From contig JBDNFP010000327.1 in assembly GCA_041689775.1 (NCBI GenBank), positions 1-15,914 on the forward strand: 15,914 nucleotides of DNA, read 5' to 3'. Under the pieces are notes generated by a model, which was not told the DNA's origin, searched no databases, and worked only from the letters and a program-made list of their open reading frames with translations. Made by a program: the position numbers and the translations under genes. Source of the DNA: JBDNFP01 sp041689775. Lineage in GTDB: Bacteria > Bacteroidota > Bacteroidia > Cytophagales > Spirosomataceae. Within the stretch, counting starts at the first letter, position 1. Every line of letters begins with the position of its first letter. Positions 5,713 through 15,183 of the stretch are shown here, in pieces.

Positions 5713-5809
5713 GGCTATACACTCAGTCCCAGCGGAAGCGGAGGAAATTACCAAAGATCCCCGTGTTTATTGCTATCTTAGATTTTTCACCGCAACCCAC
5801 TTTGTATTT

Positions 5810-8029
5810 ATGACTCATCCAAAGATCGTGCTCCTCTTAACTTGTTTTTTGTTTTCGTGCCCAACGTTTGCTCAAACCGCTCTCGAGCTGGAAGATATCT
5901 ATCGCAATGACACCTATAGTGCCGAAAGATTTGGGCCAGTAAGGTGGATGAAGGATAATAAAGGCTATTCTACCTTAGAGAAAAATACAGGGATTGGCGG
6001 TGAAGATATAGTCAGATACGAAGCAATTTCCGGTGATAGAACTATAATCGTTCCGGCTGATAAGCTGATTCCGACGGGCAAAACCAGACCACTTCCGATC
6101 GAGAGTTATGAATGGTCTGCCGACGACTCCAAGCTGCTCATCTTTACGAATACCAAAAAGGTGTGGCGGTATAATACCCGGGGAGACTACTGGGTTTTGG
6201 ATCTAAAATCGGGCATACTAACTCAACTCGGAAAGTCGGTGGAACGCACCACCATGATGTTCGCCAAGTTTTCGCCAACTGCGGATAGAGTGGGGTATGT
6301 CAGCAAGAATAATATTTACGTAGAAAACATTACTTCGGGTAAAATAACTAAAATTACCTCCGACGGCAGCGAGTCTATCATTAACGGAACCTTCGACTGG
6401 GTTTACGAAGAAGAATTGGGTTGTCGTGACGGGTTCCGGTGGAGTCCCGACGGGAGCAAAATTGCTTATTGGCAATCCAATACCAAAAACATAGGTACGT
6501 TCTACCTCATCAATAATGTTGATTCCATTTATTCGCAGCCCATACCGCTTCCGTACCCGAAAGTAGGAACGGCCAACTCCAATGTAAAAGTAGGGGTCGT
6601 AGCGGCTACTGGCGGGGCCACTAAGTGGTTTTCTGTGCCCGGTGACCCAACCAACAATTACCTCGCTCGGATGGATTTTATACCCAACTCTAACGAAGTG
6701 ATGATTCAGCAACTCAACCGGAAGCAAAATCAAAATACGGTTTGGGTGGGCAACGCTATTACAATGAAATTGAAAGAACTTTTTATTGATCGTGACGAAG
6801 CATTCCTTGATATTCATGACAACATTATCTGGCTGGAAAATGAGCAGTATTTTACGTGGACGAGTGAAAAAGATGGCTGGCTGAATCTATATCGGGTCTC
6901 TCGGGATGGAAAAGACTTTACGACCATCACAAAAGGAGAAATTGACGTAGTCCGAATTAACTGCATTGATCCCGTAAGCGGTTATGTGTACTATATTGCA
7001 TCTCCCGAAAACTTTACGCAACGCTACCTTTACCGTAGCAAATTAGATGGAAGTAGCCTCCACGAGCGGGTTAGCCCAGCCAATCAATCGGGGCAACACG
7101 AGTATCAAATTTCTGCCGATGCAAAATATGCCATCCAGACCTTTCAGAACACAACGACCCCGCCGTATATTTCACTCATTGATCTTCAATCGCACCAACC
7201 GATTCGCGTTTTGGTCGACAACCATGAACTAGCCAATAAAGTGAAGGCCTTACAGTTAAATACTAAGGAGTTTATCAAATTAGATATTGGGGAAGTCGTC
7301 CTTGATTCCTGGCTGATAAAACCCGCCAATTTTGACCCGAACAAAAAGTATCCGCTCATTTTTTACGTGTACGGTGAGCCGGCGGGTGCTACGGTGCAAG
7401 ATGCCTGGCAAGGTGGTGACCTGTGGCATCAATACCTTTCGCAGCAGGGATTTATTGTGGTGAGTATTGATAACAGAGGCACAAAAACGCCGAGGGGTCG
7501 GGATTTTAGAAAGTCGATTTATGGGCAGATTGGTATTTTGGCCGCCAAAGATCAGGCGGCGGCGGCCAAGGTGCTGTTCAAAAACTATGATTTTATCGAC
7601 ACCGAACGAATCGGGATGTGGGGGTGGAGTGGTGGAGGTCAGATGACCATGAATTGCCTTTTTCGCTATCCCGGAATCTATAAGTCAGGACTGGCAGTAT
7701 CTTTCGTATCGGATCAACGACTTTACGATAATATCTACCAAGAACGCTACATGGGTCTTTTGGCAGATAATGAGGCCAATTACATCGAAGGTTCGCCCAT
7801 TACGCACGCTCGTAAGCTGGAAGGTGATCTAATGATTATTCACGGTACAGCGGATGATAATGTACACTATCAAAACTTTGAAAGACTTGCTAATGAGTTA
7901 ATTAAACACAATAAATTATTTGATATGATGTCGTACCCCATGCGGGCACACGGTATCTATGAACGGGAAAATACCTCGTATCATTTACGCCAAACGATGA
8001 TGAAGTACTGGAATAGGGTCTTAAGGTAA
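5810..8029 (+). CDS. Dipeptidyl peptidase IV (S9B prolyl oligopeptidase family)
   Basis: This 739-residue exported enzyme removes N-terminal dipeptides ending in proline or alanine. The signal peptide is MTHPKIVLLLTCFLFSCPTFA, probably cut before Gln. The N-terminal beta-propeller includes the DPP-IV hallmark DWVYEEELG (196-204), whose Glu201-Glu202 pair binds the peptide amino end and distinguishes DPP-IV from other S9 enzymes. The C-terminal alpha/beta-hydrolase domain has Ser607 in GWSGGG, Asp682 in HGTADDN and His714 in RAHGI, a full triad. Length is typical (~720-740). The frame is open to a TTG at 5687, but those codons overlap the antitoxin relic and lack a signal; ATG 5810 gives a proper one. 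The fucosidase gene follows after 43 bases, so co-transcription is likely. Confidence 0.95.
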   Translation: MTHPKIVLLLTCFLFSCPTFAQTALELEDIYRNDTYSAERFGPVRWMKDNKGYSTLEKNTGIGGEDIVRYEAISGDRTIIVPADKLIPTGKTRPLPIESYEWSADDSKLLIFTNTKKVWRYNTRGDYWVLDLKSGILTQLGKSVERTTMMFAKFSPTADRVGYVSKNNIYVENITSGKITKITSDGSESIINGTFDWVYEEELGCRDGFRWSPDGSKIAYWQSNTKNIGTFYLINNVDSIYSQPIPLPYPKVGTANSNVKVGVVAATGGATKWFSVPGDPTNNYLARMDFIPNSNEVMIQQLNRKQNQNTVWVGNAITMKLKELFIDRDEAFLDIHDNIIWLENEQYFTWTSEKDGWLNLYRVSRDGKDFTTITKGEIDVVRINCIDPVSGYVYYIASPENFTQRYLYRSKLDGSSLHERVSPANQSGQHEYQISADAKYAIQTFQNTTTPPYISLIDLQSHQPIRVLVDNHELANKVKALQLNTKEFIKLDIGEVVLDSWLIKPANFDPNKKYPLIFYVYGEPAGATVQDAWQGGDLWHQYLSQQGFIVVSIDNRGTKTPRGRDFRKSIYGQIGILAAKDQAAAAKVLFKNYDFIDTERIGMWGWSGGGQMTMNCLFRYPGIYKSGLAVSFVSDQRLYDNIYQERYMGLLADNEANYIEGSPITHARKLEGDLMIIHGTADDNVHYQNFERLANELIKHNKLFDMMSYPMRAHGIYERENTSYHLRQTMMKYWNRVLR

Positions 8030-8072
8030 GCAACTTCTTCAATTGGTTTACACTAGCAAAATTCATTCGCCC

Positions 8073-10532
8073 ATGAGAATCCCAATTCTTCTCTTTCTCG
8101 TTTCGTTTACCGTAGTTTACTCGTATGCTCAAGATCAGCCGGTAAAGGTAGTCACTGCGGAAGTAATTGACGGCAAATCCTTTGACCCCGCCAATGTATT
8201 ATGGTATACCAAACCTGCCGCTGCCTGGGAAGACGCCTTGCCCGTAGGTAATGGTCGCTTGGGTGCCATGGTTTTTGGGGGCGTTAAAGAAGAACGAATT
8301 CAACTCAACGAGGAAACGTATTGGAGCGGCGGACCTTACAGCACCGTGGTGAAAGGAGGACACGAGTCATTACCCAAAATCCAACAACTGATTTTCGAAG
8401 GAAAACCCATTGAAGCCCACAAACTCTTTGGTAGGAAACTGATGGGGTACCCGGTGGAGCAACAAAAATATCAATCGCTGGCCAACTTGCATTTGTTTTA
8501 CGAAAACAAAGTGGAGGCTAAAAATTACAAGCGGTGGTTAGACCTAGGAAATGGCATTTCTGGGGTCCAATACGAGATAGATGGCGTGACGTTTACCCGG
8601 GAAGTGTTTGCCTCTGCCGTCGATCAAACCATCGCTATCCGGTTCACCGCTAGTGAGAAAGGGAAGATTAATTTTGAGACAGAACTACGGGGCGTACGGA
8701 ATAGTGCCCATTCAAACTATGCCACGGACTACTTTCGCATGGATGTGGAAGGGAACGACGAATTGATTTTACGAGGTAAGTCGGCTGACTACCTGGGCGT
8801 CGGGGGTAAATTAAGGTTTGAGGCGAGGTTAAAAGTGAAATCAGAAGGGGGAGGTACCACCATAAAAGGCACGAGAATTCAAGTAAAAGATGCCGATATG
8901 GTAACCCTCTATTTTGTGGCTGCTACCAACTTTGTAAACTATAAAGATGTCAGCGGTGATGAGAAAAAAAGAGTAAGAAACTACTTCAATGTACTAAACC
9001 GAAAGAATTACGGGAGTATTAAAAATGATGCGGTAGCTGATTACCGGCAATTCTTTGATCGGGCAACATTGCAACTGCCCATTACAGAAAATTCTTATCT
9101 ACCCACGGATGAAAGGCTGAGGCAGATTAAAACATCGTCCGATCCACAATTGGCGGCCTTGATCTATCAATTTGGGAGGTATTTGCTGATTTCTTCCAGT
9201 AGGGTAGGTACTCAGCCTACCAATTTACAAGGCATCTGGAATAAGGATATGAATCCCAGTTGGGATTCTAAATACACGACCAATATCAATACAGAAATGA
9301 ATTATTGGGCCGTCGAATCTGCTAACCTTTCTGAATTGTCGGAGCCGCTTTTTACGATGATTAAGGAACTGACGGATCAGGGAAGTCAGGTGGCGAAAGA
9401 ACATTACGGTGCGTCGGGGTGGGTTTTTCATCAAAATACTGATTTGTGGCGGGTGGCCGCACCCATGGATGGCCCCACTTGGGGTACATTCACGGTGGGA
9501 GGGGCTTGGTTGGTCACGCACATGTGGGAACACTACTTGTACACGAAGGATGAAACATTTTTGAAAGAAATGTACCCCATTCTGAAAGGGTCGGTAGATT
9601 TCTTTATGGACTTTTTAGTTGAGCATACCAATGGCAAATGGTTGGTAACCAACCCTTCCAATTCTCCCGAAAACCCACCGAAGGGGCCGGGGTATGAGTA
9701 CTTCTACGACGAAGTTACGGCTATGTACTACTTCACCACCATAGCTGCTGGAGCCACCATGGACATGCAGATTTTGAAAGACTTATTTAGCTACTACATT
9801 ACCGCCGCTGAACTACTCAAAGCGGACAAAGAATATGTAGAAAAAGTAAAAATTGCCCGTGGCAGATTAGTCCCTTCCCAAATTGGAAAAAGCGGAAATC
9901 TTCAAGAGTGGGCTGATGATTTGGAACAGCTTGAGGATAAGCACCGACACTTTTCTCACATGTACGGCTTGTATCCCGGAAATGTGTTGTCGGCAAAGCA
10001 TACCCCGGAATTAGTGAACGGTATCAAGGCGGTTTTGGAGCAACGGGGCGATGGGGGAACCGGCTTTTCCAGGGCTTGGAAAACAGCTTTGTGGGCAAGG
10101 TTATCGGATGGCGAACGGGCACATGCTATCTACAAAGGGTATTTGGAAGAACAATGTTACATGTCACTTTTTGCCAAATGCTTTACCCCGTTGCAAGTTG
10201 ATGGGTCTCTTGGAATGACGGCCGCCATCACCGAAATGCTCGTCCAATCGCACGAAGACGAGATTGTATTACTTCCCGCACTGCCAGGGGAATGGGGGAA
10301 GGGGTCATTCAATGGCGTGCGTGTCAGAGGAGGTTTTGAACTTAACTATACTTGGGAAGACGACAAAGTAACAGCTATCAGCGTAAAATCTAACGCTGGC
10401 TCTTTATGTCGAATCAATACAGGTTCTCAGCTAACACCGACACTCAATGGAAAGAAAATTGCTGTCGTTTCTACCGAAGATGGTGTTGTTGAGTTCGAAA
10501 CTGTAAAAGGGGGAATTTATGTTTTTAGGTAA
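8073..10532 (+). CDS. Glycoside hydrolase family 95 alpha-L-fucosidase
   Basis: This 819-residue exported enzyme has signal peptide MRIPILLFLVSFTVVYSYA before QDQPVK. The N-terminal beta-domain begins at LWYTKPAAAWEDALPVGNGR, the usual GH95 opening (GNGRLGAMVFGG, IQLNEETYWSGGP). The (alpha/alpha)6 catalytic barrel carries NINTEMNYW (404-412), QEW with Glu612, and VDGSLGMTA with Asp710. In the characterised bifidobacterial enzyme, Glu is the acid and an Asn-activated Asp is the base; the residues here correspond by motif. DGS replaces the more common DGN. GH95 enzymes are inverting and hydrolyse alpha-1,2-fucosides, and some act on alpha-L-galactosides. The open frame extends to TTG 8043, but ATG 8073 gives the clean signal peptide. 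No SusC/SusD genes are nearby, so it is not in an obvious polysaccharide utilisation locus. Confidence 0.95.
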   Translation: MRIPILLFLVSFTVVYSYAQDQPVKVVTAEVIDGKSFDPANVLWYTKPAAAWEDALPVGNGRLGAMVFGGVKEERIQLNEETYWSGGPYSTVVKGGHESLPKIQQLIFEGKPIEAHKLFGRKLMGYPVEQQKYQSLANLHLFYENKVEAKNYKRWLDLGNGISGVQYEIDGVTFTREVFASAVDQTIAIRFTASEKGKINFETELRGVRNSAHSNYATDYFRMDVEGNDELILRGKSADYLGVGGKLRFEARLKVKSEGGGTTIKGTRIQVKDADMVTLYFVAATNFVNYKDVSGDEKKRVRNYFNVLNRKNYGSIKNDAVADYRQFFDRATLQLPITENSYLPTDERLRQIKTSSDPQLAALIYQFGRYLLISSSRVGTQPTNLQGIWNKDMNPSWDSKYTTNINTEMNYWAVESANLSELSEPLFTMIKELTDQGSQVAKEHYGASGWVFHQNTDLWRVAAPMDGPTWGTFTVGGAWLVTHMWEHYLYTKDETFLKEMYPILKGSVDFFMDFLVEHTNGKWLVTNPSNSPENPPKGPGYEYFYDEVTAMYYFTTIAAGATMDMQILKDLFSYYITAAELLKADKEYVEKVKIARGRLVPSQIGKSGNLQEWADDLEQLEDKHRHFSHMYGLYPGNVLSAKHTPELVNGIKAVLEQRGDGGTGFSRAWKTALWARLSDGERAHAIYKGYLEEQCYMSLFAKCFTPLQVDGSLGMTAAITEMLVQSHEDEIVLLPALPGEWGKGSFNGVRVRGGFELNYTWEDDKVTAISVKSNAGSLCRINTGSQLTPTLNGKKIAVVSTEDGVVEFETVKGGIYVFR

Positions 10533-10543
10533 GAGAGTGTACA

Positions 10544-10573
10544 ATTTGTTTAAACTCACTTATTTAAACAAAT
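10544..10573. terminator. Inverted repeat between converging genes, probable bidirectional terminator
   Basis: ATTTGTTTAAA (10544-10554) pairs with TTTAAACAAAT (10563-10573) across eight bases. It starts 12 bases after the fucosidase stop and overlaps the last codons and stop of the converging hydrolase gene. The stem is AT-rich and lacks a clear T run, so it is a weaker terminator than the one at 881-918. Confidence 0.5.
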
Positions 10574-11504
10574 ACTTTACCGCATCTTCGGCCATAGGAA
10601 TATAGTCATGTGCCACGTTCGGGACTTCAGGGGTTTTATACCAATTGAGTGAAAAGTTGTTTTCAGCGGCTGTCTTTATAACTGTTTTGAAAAAGTATTC
10701 TCCTCTGGCTCGCCTATTTGTTCCTTGTTGTTTATCTACTATTTCATTACGCCTCAAGGCTGAAGCGTTTGGATCTGTATCGTTTTCGGCTAAATGAATG
10801 AATACTTTTTTTGCAAACGCATCAGAAAGTTGCTTTTTTTCAATTTGACTTTCGCCTAAACCATACGGATATAATATCCCATATTCAGGCACAGTGTACC
10901 AGCCGGCATTAGAGCATACTGCTACTTCTAATTTGCTATCTGGTACATATAGGATGAACCTATGTAAGAACTGCGAACCAGCTGAATGCCCCCACGCATT
11001 GTAAGATTTTTGATTTCCAGCTACTTCTTTTTTGATATGATTGAATAAGGAATCAATGATAGAAAATGTCCATTCGTTCTTAGGTTTCATGGAGGCTAAG
11101 CTTGGCATGTCCGCGTCGATAAAGACATTACCAGTTTGGTAATTATCCGAACTAGGAAAGTTATCAATGGTAAACTCAGGGGCAAAAACCATGAAACCTT
11201 TGTCATTTGCCATTTTGATCCAGCAATCTCGGTAGTCATTAGCATTTCGCCCAGCCCCGTGAAATGACATAAGAATAGGCATGTTTTTAATATCTCCGGC
11301 TGGAATATGGTAATACACATTTATAGGAGTATTACTTAATGGCCTGGCAGGAGTAAATTTAAACATACCCGTAGTATTTTGCGAAAGCTTACTGTCCACT
11401 GTTATTACCTCTTTCTGTTCTTTTGATACGTACACATCGGTACCACAAGACAAGAAATAGATGGACATTAAGATGAAAAAAAAATGTGTTTTATCACAGG
11501 GCAT
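10560..11504 (-). CDS. Alpha/beta-hydrolase lipoprotein (esterase-like)
   Basis: From ATG 11504 this is a 314-residue protein with an export signal, MPCDKTHFFFILMSIYFLSC, probably lipidated at Cys20. The hydrolase fold shows the oxyanion segment MSFHGAGRN, a nucleophile elbow GHSAGS (Ser174), Asp242 or Asp244 in LAENDTDPN and His299 in VAHDY. Together they make a Ser-Asp-His triad, with the layout of esterases of the PHB depolymerase/feruloyl esterase type. The substrate is unknown; an ester on a polysaccharide or lipid is plausible given the fucosidase next door. The frame continues 18 codons upstream (to 11558), but those residues are not signal-like. A possible Bacteroidota -7 box (TATATTTT, minus strand) lies about 24 bases upstream, with a TTG 22 bases before it, slightly too far. 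Confidence 0.85.
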   Translation of the reverse strand: MPCDKTHFFFILMSIYFLSCGTDVYVSKEQKEVITVDSKLSQNTTGMFKFTPARPLSNTPINVYYHIPAGDIKNMPILMSFHGAGRNANDYRDCWIKMANDKGFMVFAPEFTIDNFPSSDNYQTGNVFIDADMPSLASMKPKNEWTFSIIDSLFNHIKKEVAGNQKSYNAWGHSAGSQFLHRFILYVPDSKLEVAVCSNAGWYTVPEYGILYPYGLGESQIEKKQLSDAFAKKVFIHLAENDTDPNASALRRNEIVDKQQGTNRRARGEYFFKTVIKTAAENNFSLNWYKTPEVPNVAHDYIPMAEDAVKYLFK

Positions 11505-11981
11505 TTTTGATATGTAATAGAAGTGAAAATATACCAGTAAATTTAGTTTTAAAAGCAATATTATTTTTCTGTCACCTCCTCATTTATACAAGGGTTAAAA
11601 TTATGTCGGCAGACTAAACTATGTTGGCTTAAAATTGATTTATTCTTCGTAGGACTACCCCAATGCTTTCTTTTTAGAATTACCTCTTTTTTTGGTCAAA
11701 ATGCTGTTTTTGGGTTTCTAATTTCTATTAAGTCGTCATTTATACCCCTAAAAAACAAGTAGTTATACTACTTATGGGTACGCTGGTTCAAAAGTATTGC
11801 ATCACATTAGTTTTACTACTTTTACGAAAGAACGATTGAAATAATCGAGTTCTAAAATGATAAATCTGTGGCTAAGAGCTGCAAGTAATAGGTATGAAGC
11901 TACAAGCTTCGCATAGTAGGTGACCGACTTTGGAAAATTTAATGCAAGCTAATTACAGGGGATTACCTATTTGTGAATATT
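11505..11981. other. 477-bp gene-free stretch between two minus-strand genes
   Basis: No open frame longer than about 21 codons starts here on the plus strand, and nothing protein-like was seen on the minus strand. It is AT-rich. It holds the palindrome at 11757-11773, a promoter-like pair on the plus strand (TTG at 11797-11799 and TACTTTTA at 11817-11824), and a small hairpin GAAGCT-ACA-AGCTTC at 11896-11910. The leftward part should include the hydrolase promoter and the rightward part the serine ammonia-lyase 3' end. Confidence 0.5.
11757..11773. promoter_or_regulatory. Operator-like palindrome
   Basis: AAGTAGT-TAT-ACTACTT is a perfect inverted repeat with 7-base arms, the size and shape of a binding site for a dimeric regulator. 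It is flanked by CCCCTAA and TTATGGG, which extend the symmetry imperfectly. It lies about 250 bases upstream of the hydrolase start (minus strand) and 45-60 bases upstream of a promoter-like pair on the plus strand. No regulator gene is in the window. The identity of any binding protein is unknown. Confidence 0.4.
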
Positions 11982-13562
11982 TTACGAGTGAATCAGCGTA
12001 CTTTTTATCGACAATTTTCCCTTAATTGCACAAGCCGTCTTCGTGATTGCTAAGCCACCTTTACCCGTGCATTTATTACAAGTTGGCATTTGACTACTCA
12101 CCGACGAAACCGTTTCGATTACTTCATTTAATGGAATGAGAGCGTTGTAGCCCGCGCAGGCCATCGTGGCCGACGACAAGGCATTCACGGCCGCACTTAC
12201 ATTTTTTCCTAAACAAGGGGCTTCCACACGGTCGGCAATGGGATCGCATATCAATCCAATCATATTCTGAATGGCCATGGATGCGGCGTCAATCGCTTGT
12301 CTAGCTGTACCGCCAAATAACTGCACTATTCCGGCGGCGGCCATGCCGGCGGACGCCCCGCATTCGACCTGACACCCGTGTTCCTCGGCCGAGAAACCGG
12401 GCCCCATGGCAAAATAAATACCCACGATTCCCGACGCAAAATATGCTTTAATCAATTCATCTTGAGAAGCGTCTATATCATCAGCAACGGCTCGTAAAAC
12501 GCCTCCTACCACACCACAAGAACCCGCCGTGGGGTTGGCCACCACCACCTCCAAGGCACTTTTGGATTCCATAATGGCCGATACGTTGGCTATTATTTTA
12601 TTGACAATGGAGTTTTCAAGAATCTTCTTTTTTTTCTGAGCCTGATCAATCAGATGAGACTGTCGGGGTAGTATTCGGTCTTCATAATAGGTACCGGCCA
12701 AGCCCGTTTTAATGCTGTTTTCTATGATGCCAACCACGTGTTCCATTTTAGCCGTTACTTCGAGGTCGGTTAATCCGCTTTGATGTTTTTCGTATAGTAA
12801 CCCAATATCTCCGAGATCAAGGTTTTCTTGTTCGGCAAATGTCAGGAGCGAATCAACGGTAGAGAAGGGTAGCTCAGACTCATTTCCGGCAATAATGGGT
12901 AGTACCGGCTTAATGAGAATTAACTCGTCGAAGGATAGTGATTGGGTTAGCTTAGTAATTTGTTCTGCGGAAACCTCTTTTGAAAACTTAATCGTGATCA
13001 ATCGTTTTTCGTGATTGAATGACTCCGAAATAGCTTTGTTTTCTGGGCATAGCTGGCCCACATCTTTTACCGAAATAGTTGTAGGCACTTCCAACAGAAG
13101 TAGCTCATAGTAGCCACCGCTAACACTTACCTTGAAACCGTCTATTGCTTGAATCTCGAACGAACCTCCCCCGATAGATATGGCAGTCACCAATCTTTGT
13201 TTTCCATGAATGCCGGTTAATGCTAGCCGAAAGGTATTCACGTGGGTAGTGGGAAAGGAATTTATTTCGTACCGGATGGAGATTCCTTTTTCATTGGCTA
13301 TCTGCTCGGTGTGTTTAATTTGGTCATCAGCCATGTCAATACCTAACAACCCACCCTCAATGCCAATGGTGGTTCCCTGTTCTCGGTAGTTGGGAGCCCA
13401 AGCCCCGTCTTTGTCAAAATCAATAACGGCTTTGGCCAGTGGCTCATTCAGAATATCCAGGCAAACTCTGGCGGCTCGCCACGAAGCGGCGGTATGAGAA
13501 CTTGACGGCCCCCGCATGATGGGGCCAATGACATTATTAAAAATCCCAGGTCTGTTGTTCAT
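11982..13562 (-). CDS. sdaA: L-serine ammonia-lyase, iron-sulfur dependent, single chain
   Basis: This 526-residue cytoplasmic enzyme converts L-serine to pyruvate and ammonia. The SDH beta domain comes first, with GPSSSHTA (18-25) near the start, and the alpha (catalytic) domain follows from about residue 300, with NPTAGSCGVVGG (343-354). Three cysteines expected to hold the [4Fe-4S] cluster are Cys397 (GCQVECG), Cys439 (GLICDP) and Cys450 (EAPC). Their spacing of 42 and 11 residues equals that of the characterised Legionella enzyme (343, 385, 396). The C-terminus does not end in the cysteine that caps the Legionella active site. At 526 residues it is longer than the ~450-460 of the compact single-chain type, mostly in the beta domain and linker. 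It stands alone, divergent from the membrane protein gene at 13745. Confidence 0.95.
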   Translation of the reverse strand: MNNRPGIFNNVIGPIMRGPSSSHTAASWRAARVCLDILNEPLAKAVIDFDKDGAWAPNYREQGTTIGIEGGLLGIDMADDQIKHTEQIANEKGISIRYEINSFPTTHVNTFRLALTGIHGKQRLVTAISIGGGSFEIQAIDGFKVSVSGGYYELLLLEVPTTISVKDVGQLCPENKAISESFNHEKRLITIKFSKEVSAEQITKLTQSLSFDELILIKPVLPIIAGNESELPFSTVDSLLTFAEQENLDLGDIGLLYEKHQSGLTDLEVTAKMEHVVGIIENSIKTGLAGTYYEDRILPRQSHLIDQAQKKKKILENSIVNKIIANVSAIMESKSALEVVVANPTAGSCGVVGGVLRAVADDIDASQDELIKAYFASGIVGIYFAMGPGFSAEEHGCQVECGASAGMAAAGIVQLFGGTARQAIDAASMAIQNMIGLICDPIADRVEAPCLGKNVSAAVNALSSATMACAGYNALIPLNEVIETVSSVSSQMPTCNKCTGKGGLAITKTACAIKGKLSIKSTLIHS

Positions 13563-13744
13563 AAGGCTTGTTTTGAATGAATAATAGTAACGATTTTAGA
13601 ACACAATAAAAATTGATAGCTGAATAAAATTCTAGGGGGAGGCTCTTTTTTTGTCATAATCCGGGCGCCACGTAGCCTTTCTTACCCCAAAAAGGGTATT
13701 TACTCTAAGGTGCTTTTTTAGAAAAACTTTCCTGGATACATACG

Positions 13745-15115
13745 ATGAGCCAAAATCAAACGAGGCAAGCCTACATTCTTTTCCCTGGTATAGCCATGTT
13801 GCTAGGTTGGGGCCTACGCGGGTACATTGGTGGGGGACCATTCGGTGCGATGATCCCCGGGGCAATGATCGGTATCGCCGTTTGCTTATTGCTCGACTTA
13901 TCCCCTAAGTATTCGGCGCTAGTAACGGTGTTTGCCGTTGTAGGCGTAGGATTAGGCGGCGAAATGACCTACGGCCAAACTTTGCGTTTTCTCCGTGACG
14001 TTGATACGGTTGGGTTTGGAACGGTGGGTACCACGGTAAAAGGTGCGGTATGGGGGTTGTCTAGTGGGTTGTTCCTGTCCATTGGCCTGCTCAACAGGCG
14101 TATCGAAAAACGTATTGTGGGTATCGGTATGGTCCTTTTTTTTGTAGGGCTGCTGCTGGGCTTCAAACTGATCAACGATCCAAAATTGATTTACTTTTCA
14201 GATCCGATCAACAAACCGCGGGCTGAATCCTGGGCCGCGATAGGTATGGGCGCGATGGCCTTTTTGGCCTGGTTACGAATGAAACTACCTGCCCGCGATT
14301 TTAGAGTTGTACGGAGTTTTGTGCTGTGGGGCACCGTAGGAGGAGGTCTGGGCTTTGGACTTGGGGGACTGTGGCTTTTTTTGGGTGCCGAACTAAAACT
14401 TGCCTGGTTTACCAACTGGTGGAAAATGATGGAGTTCTCGTTTGGGATGATGTTGGGAATGGCACTCGGCTGGGCCGCTTGGCTAAATCGGGCTTATGTA
14501 CAGACCGTGACCCAAGCTACTGAAAAGGACGATACCAAGCCACTCTGGACTGAGCTAGCAGTCGTGGCAATCATGTCTTTGGCTATTTTCTGGCTTCTTC
14601 CCCTTTTACTTGAACCCTTGGTTGATTCGACTGGGTATTCACAAGGGCTTGTAAGTGGTATTGGAAATGACCTACTGCGGATATTGACTAACTATGTATT
14701 TATTGGCTTTCTCCTACTCCTAGTGGGGTATTGGGGGAGTGGCTTTGCTTGGCAAATGGCCATTACACTCACTTTTTGTCATACAGTGATCGACCTGATG
14801 GTGGATCTGGTAGGGGAAACACAGGTTCCAACTAGCCTCGCATTTCAGATTATGGGTACCATCCTGAGTACCTTATTGGTGGCATTTTTAACCGCTAGGT
14901 TTTCCAGGAGCAGCAACACCTTAAAACGAATGATGCAACTGCTGATATGGTCTACCACGTTTGTGGCTACCCTCAAACTAATCACCCAAGTTACTTGGGA
15001 TGAAATAGCCACCACTGCCCCGGCCTTACTCGTCAGCAAAGTGTTCTTTGTTTACCTTGTGTTCTTTACCGCCGCGGTTTATTGTACTTGGTTTACGGTC
15101 AAAAAAATAGGCTAG
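13745..15115 (+). CDS. Polytopic membrane protein of unknown function
   Basis: This 456-residue, very hydrophobic protein has about 11-12 likely transmembrane segments. The first carries a glycine-rich motif, LLGWGLRGYIGGGPFGAMIPG (19-39). I have a sense of related GWGxRG-type hypothetical proteins in Bacteroidota and Planctomycetes, but no function is known to me and I do not assign one. A larger loop falls near residues 255-270 (THE segment QATEKDDTKPLWTE). It starts at ATG 13745, divergent from the serine ammonia-lyase gene with 182 bp between. A weak promoter pair precedes it (TTG 13651-13653, TAGCCTTT 13673-13680, spacing 19). No partner gene is adjacent on the same strand, and no clear terminator follows. 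Confidence 0.75.
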   Translation: MSQNQTRQAYILFPGIAMLLGWGLRGYIGGGPFGAMIPGAMIGIAVCLLLDLSPKYSALVTVFAVVGVGLGGEMTYGQTLRFLRDVDTVGFGTVGTTVKGAVWGLSSGLFLSIGLLNRRIEKRIVGIGMVLFFVGLLLGFKLINDPKLIYFSDPINKPRAESWAAIGMGAMAFLAWLRMKLPARDFRVVRSFVLWGTVGGGLGFGLGGLWLFLGAELKLAWFTNWWKMMEFSFGMMLGMALGWAAWLNRAYVQTVTQATEKDDTKPLWTELAVVAIMSLAIFWLLPLLLEPLVDSTGYSQGLVSGIGNDLLRILTNYVFIGFLLLLVGYWGSGFAWQMAITLTFCHTVIDLMVDLVGETQVPTSLAFQIMGTILSTLLVAFLTARFSRSSNTLKRMMQLLIWSTTFVATLKLITQVTWDEIATTAPALLVSKVFFVYLVFFTAAVYCTWFTVKKIG

Positions 15116-15183
15116 ATGACACTTAAACTGGCTAACGCGCAATAGCTTATTCGGAACAGGATGAATTTGGTGTTTTAAAATGA

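Noticed and set aside
5687..5809. 41-codon N-terminal extension of DPP-IV from TTG
   Set aside because: It lies in the antitoxin relic, and the internal ATG at 5810 is followed by a proper signal peptide.
6218..6817. 199-codon minus-strand frame inside DPP-IV
   Set aside because: Shadow of the strongly supported S9B gene; the composition is not protein-like.
8043..8072. Ten-codon extension of the GH95 gene from TTG
   Set aside because: The ATG at 8073 gives a normal signal peptide, while the extension would bury it.
13632..13865. 77-codon minus-strand frame upstream of the membrane protein
   Set aside because: It overlaps the well-supported gene at 13745 and shows no protein features.
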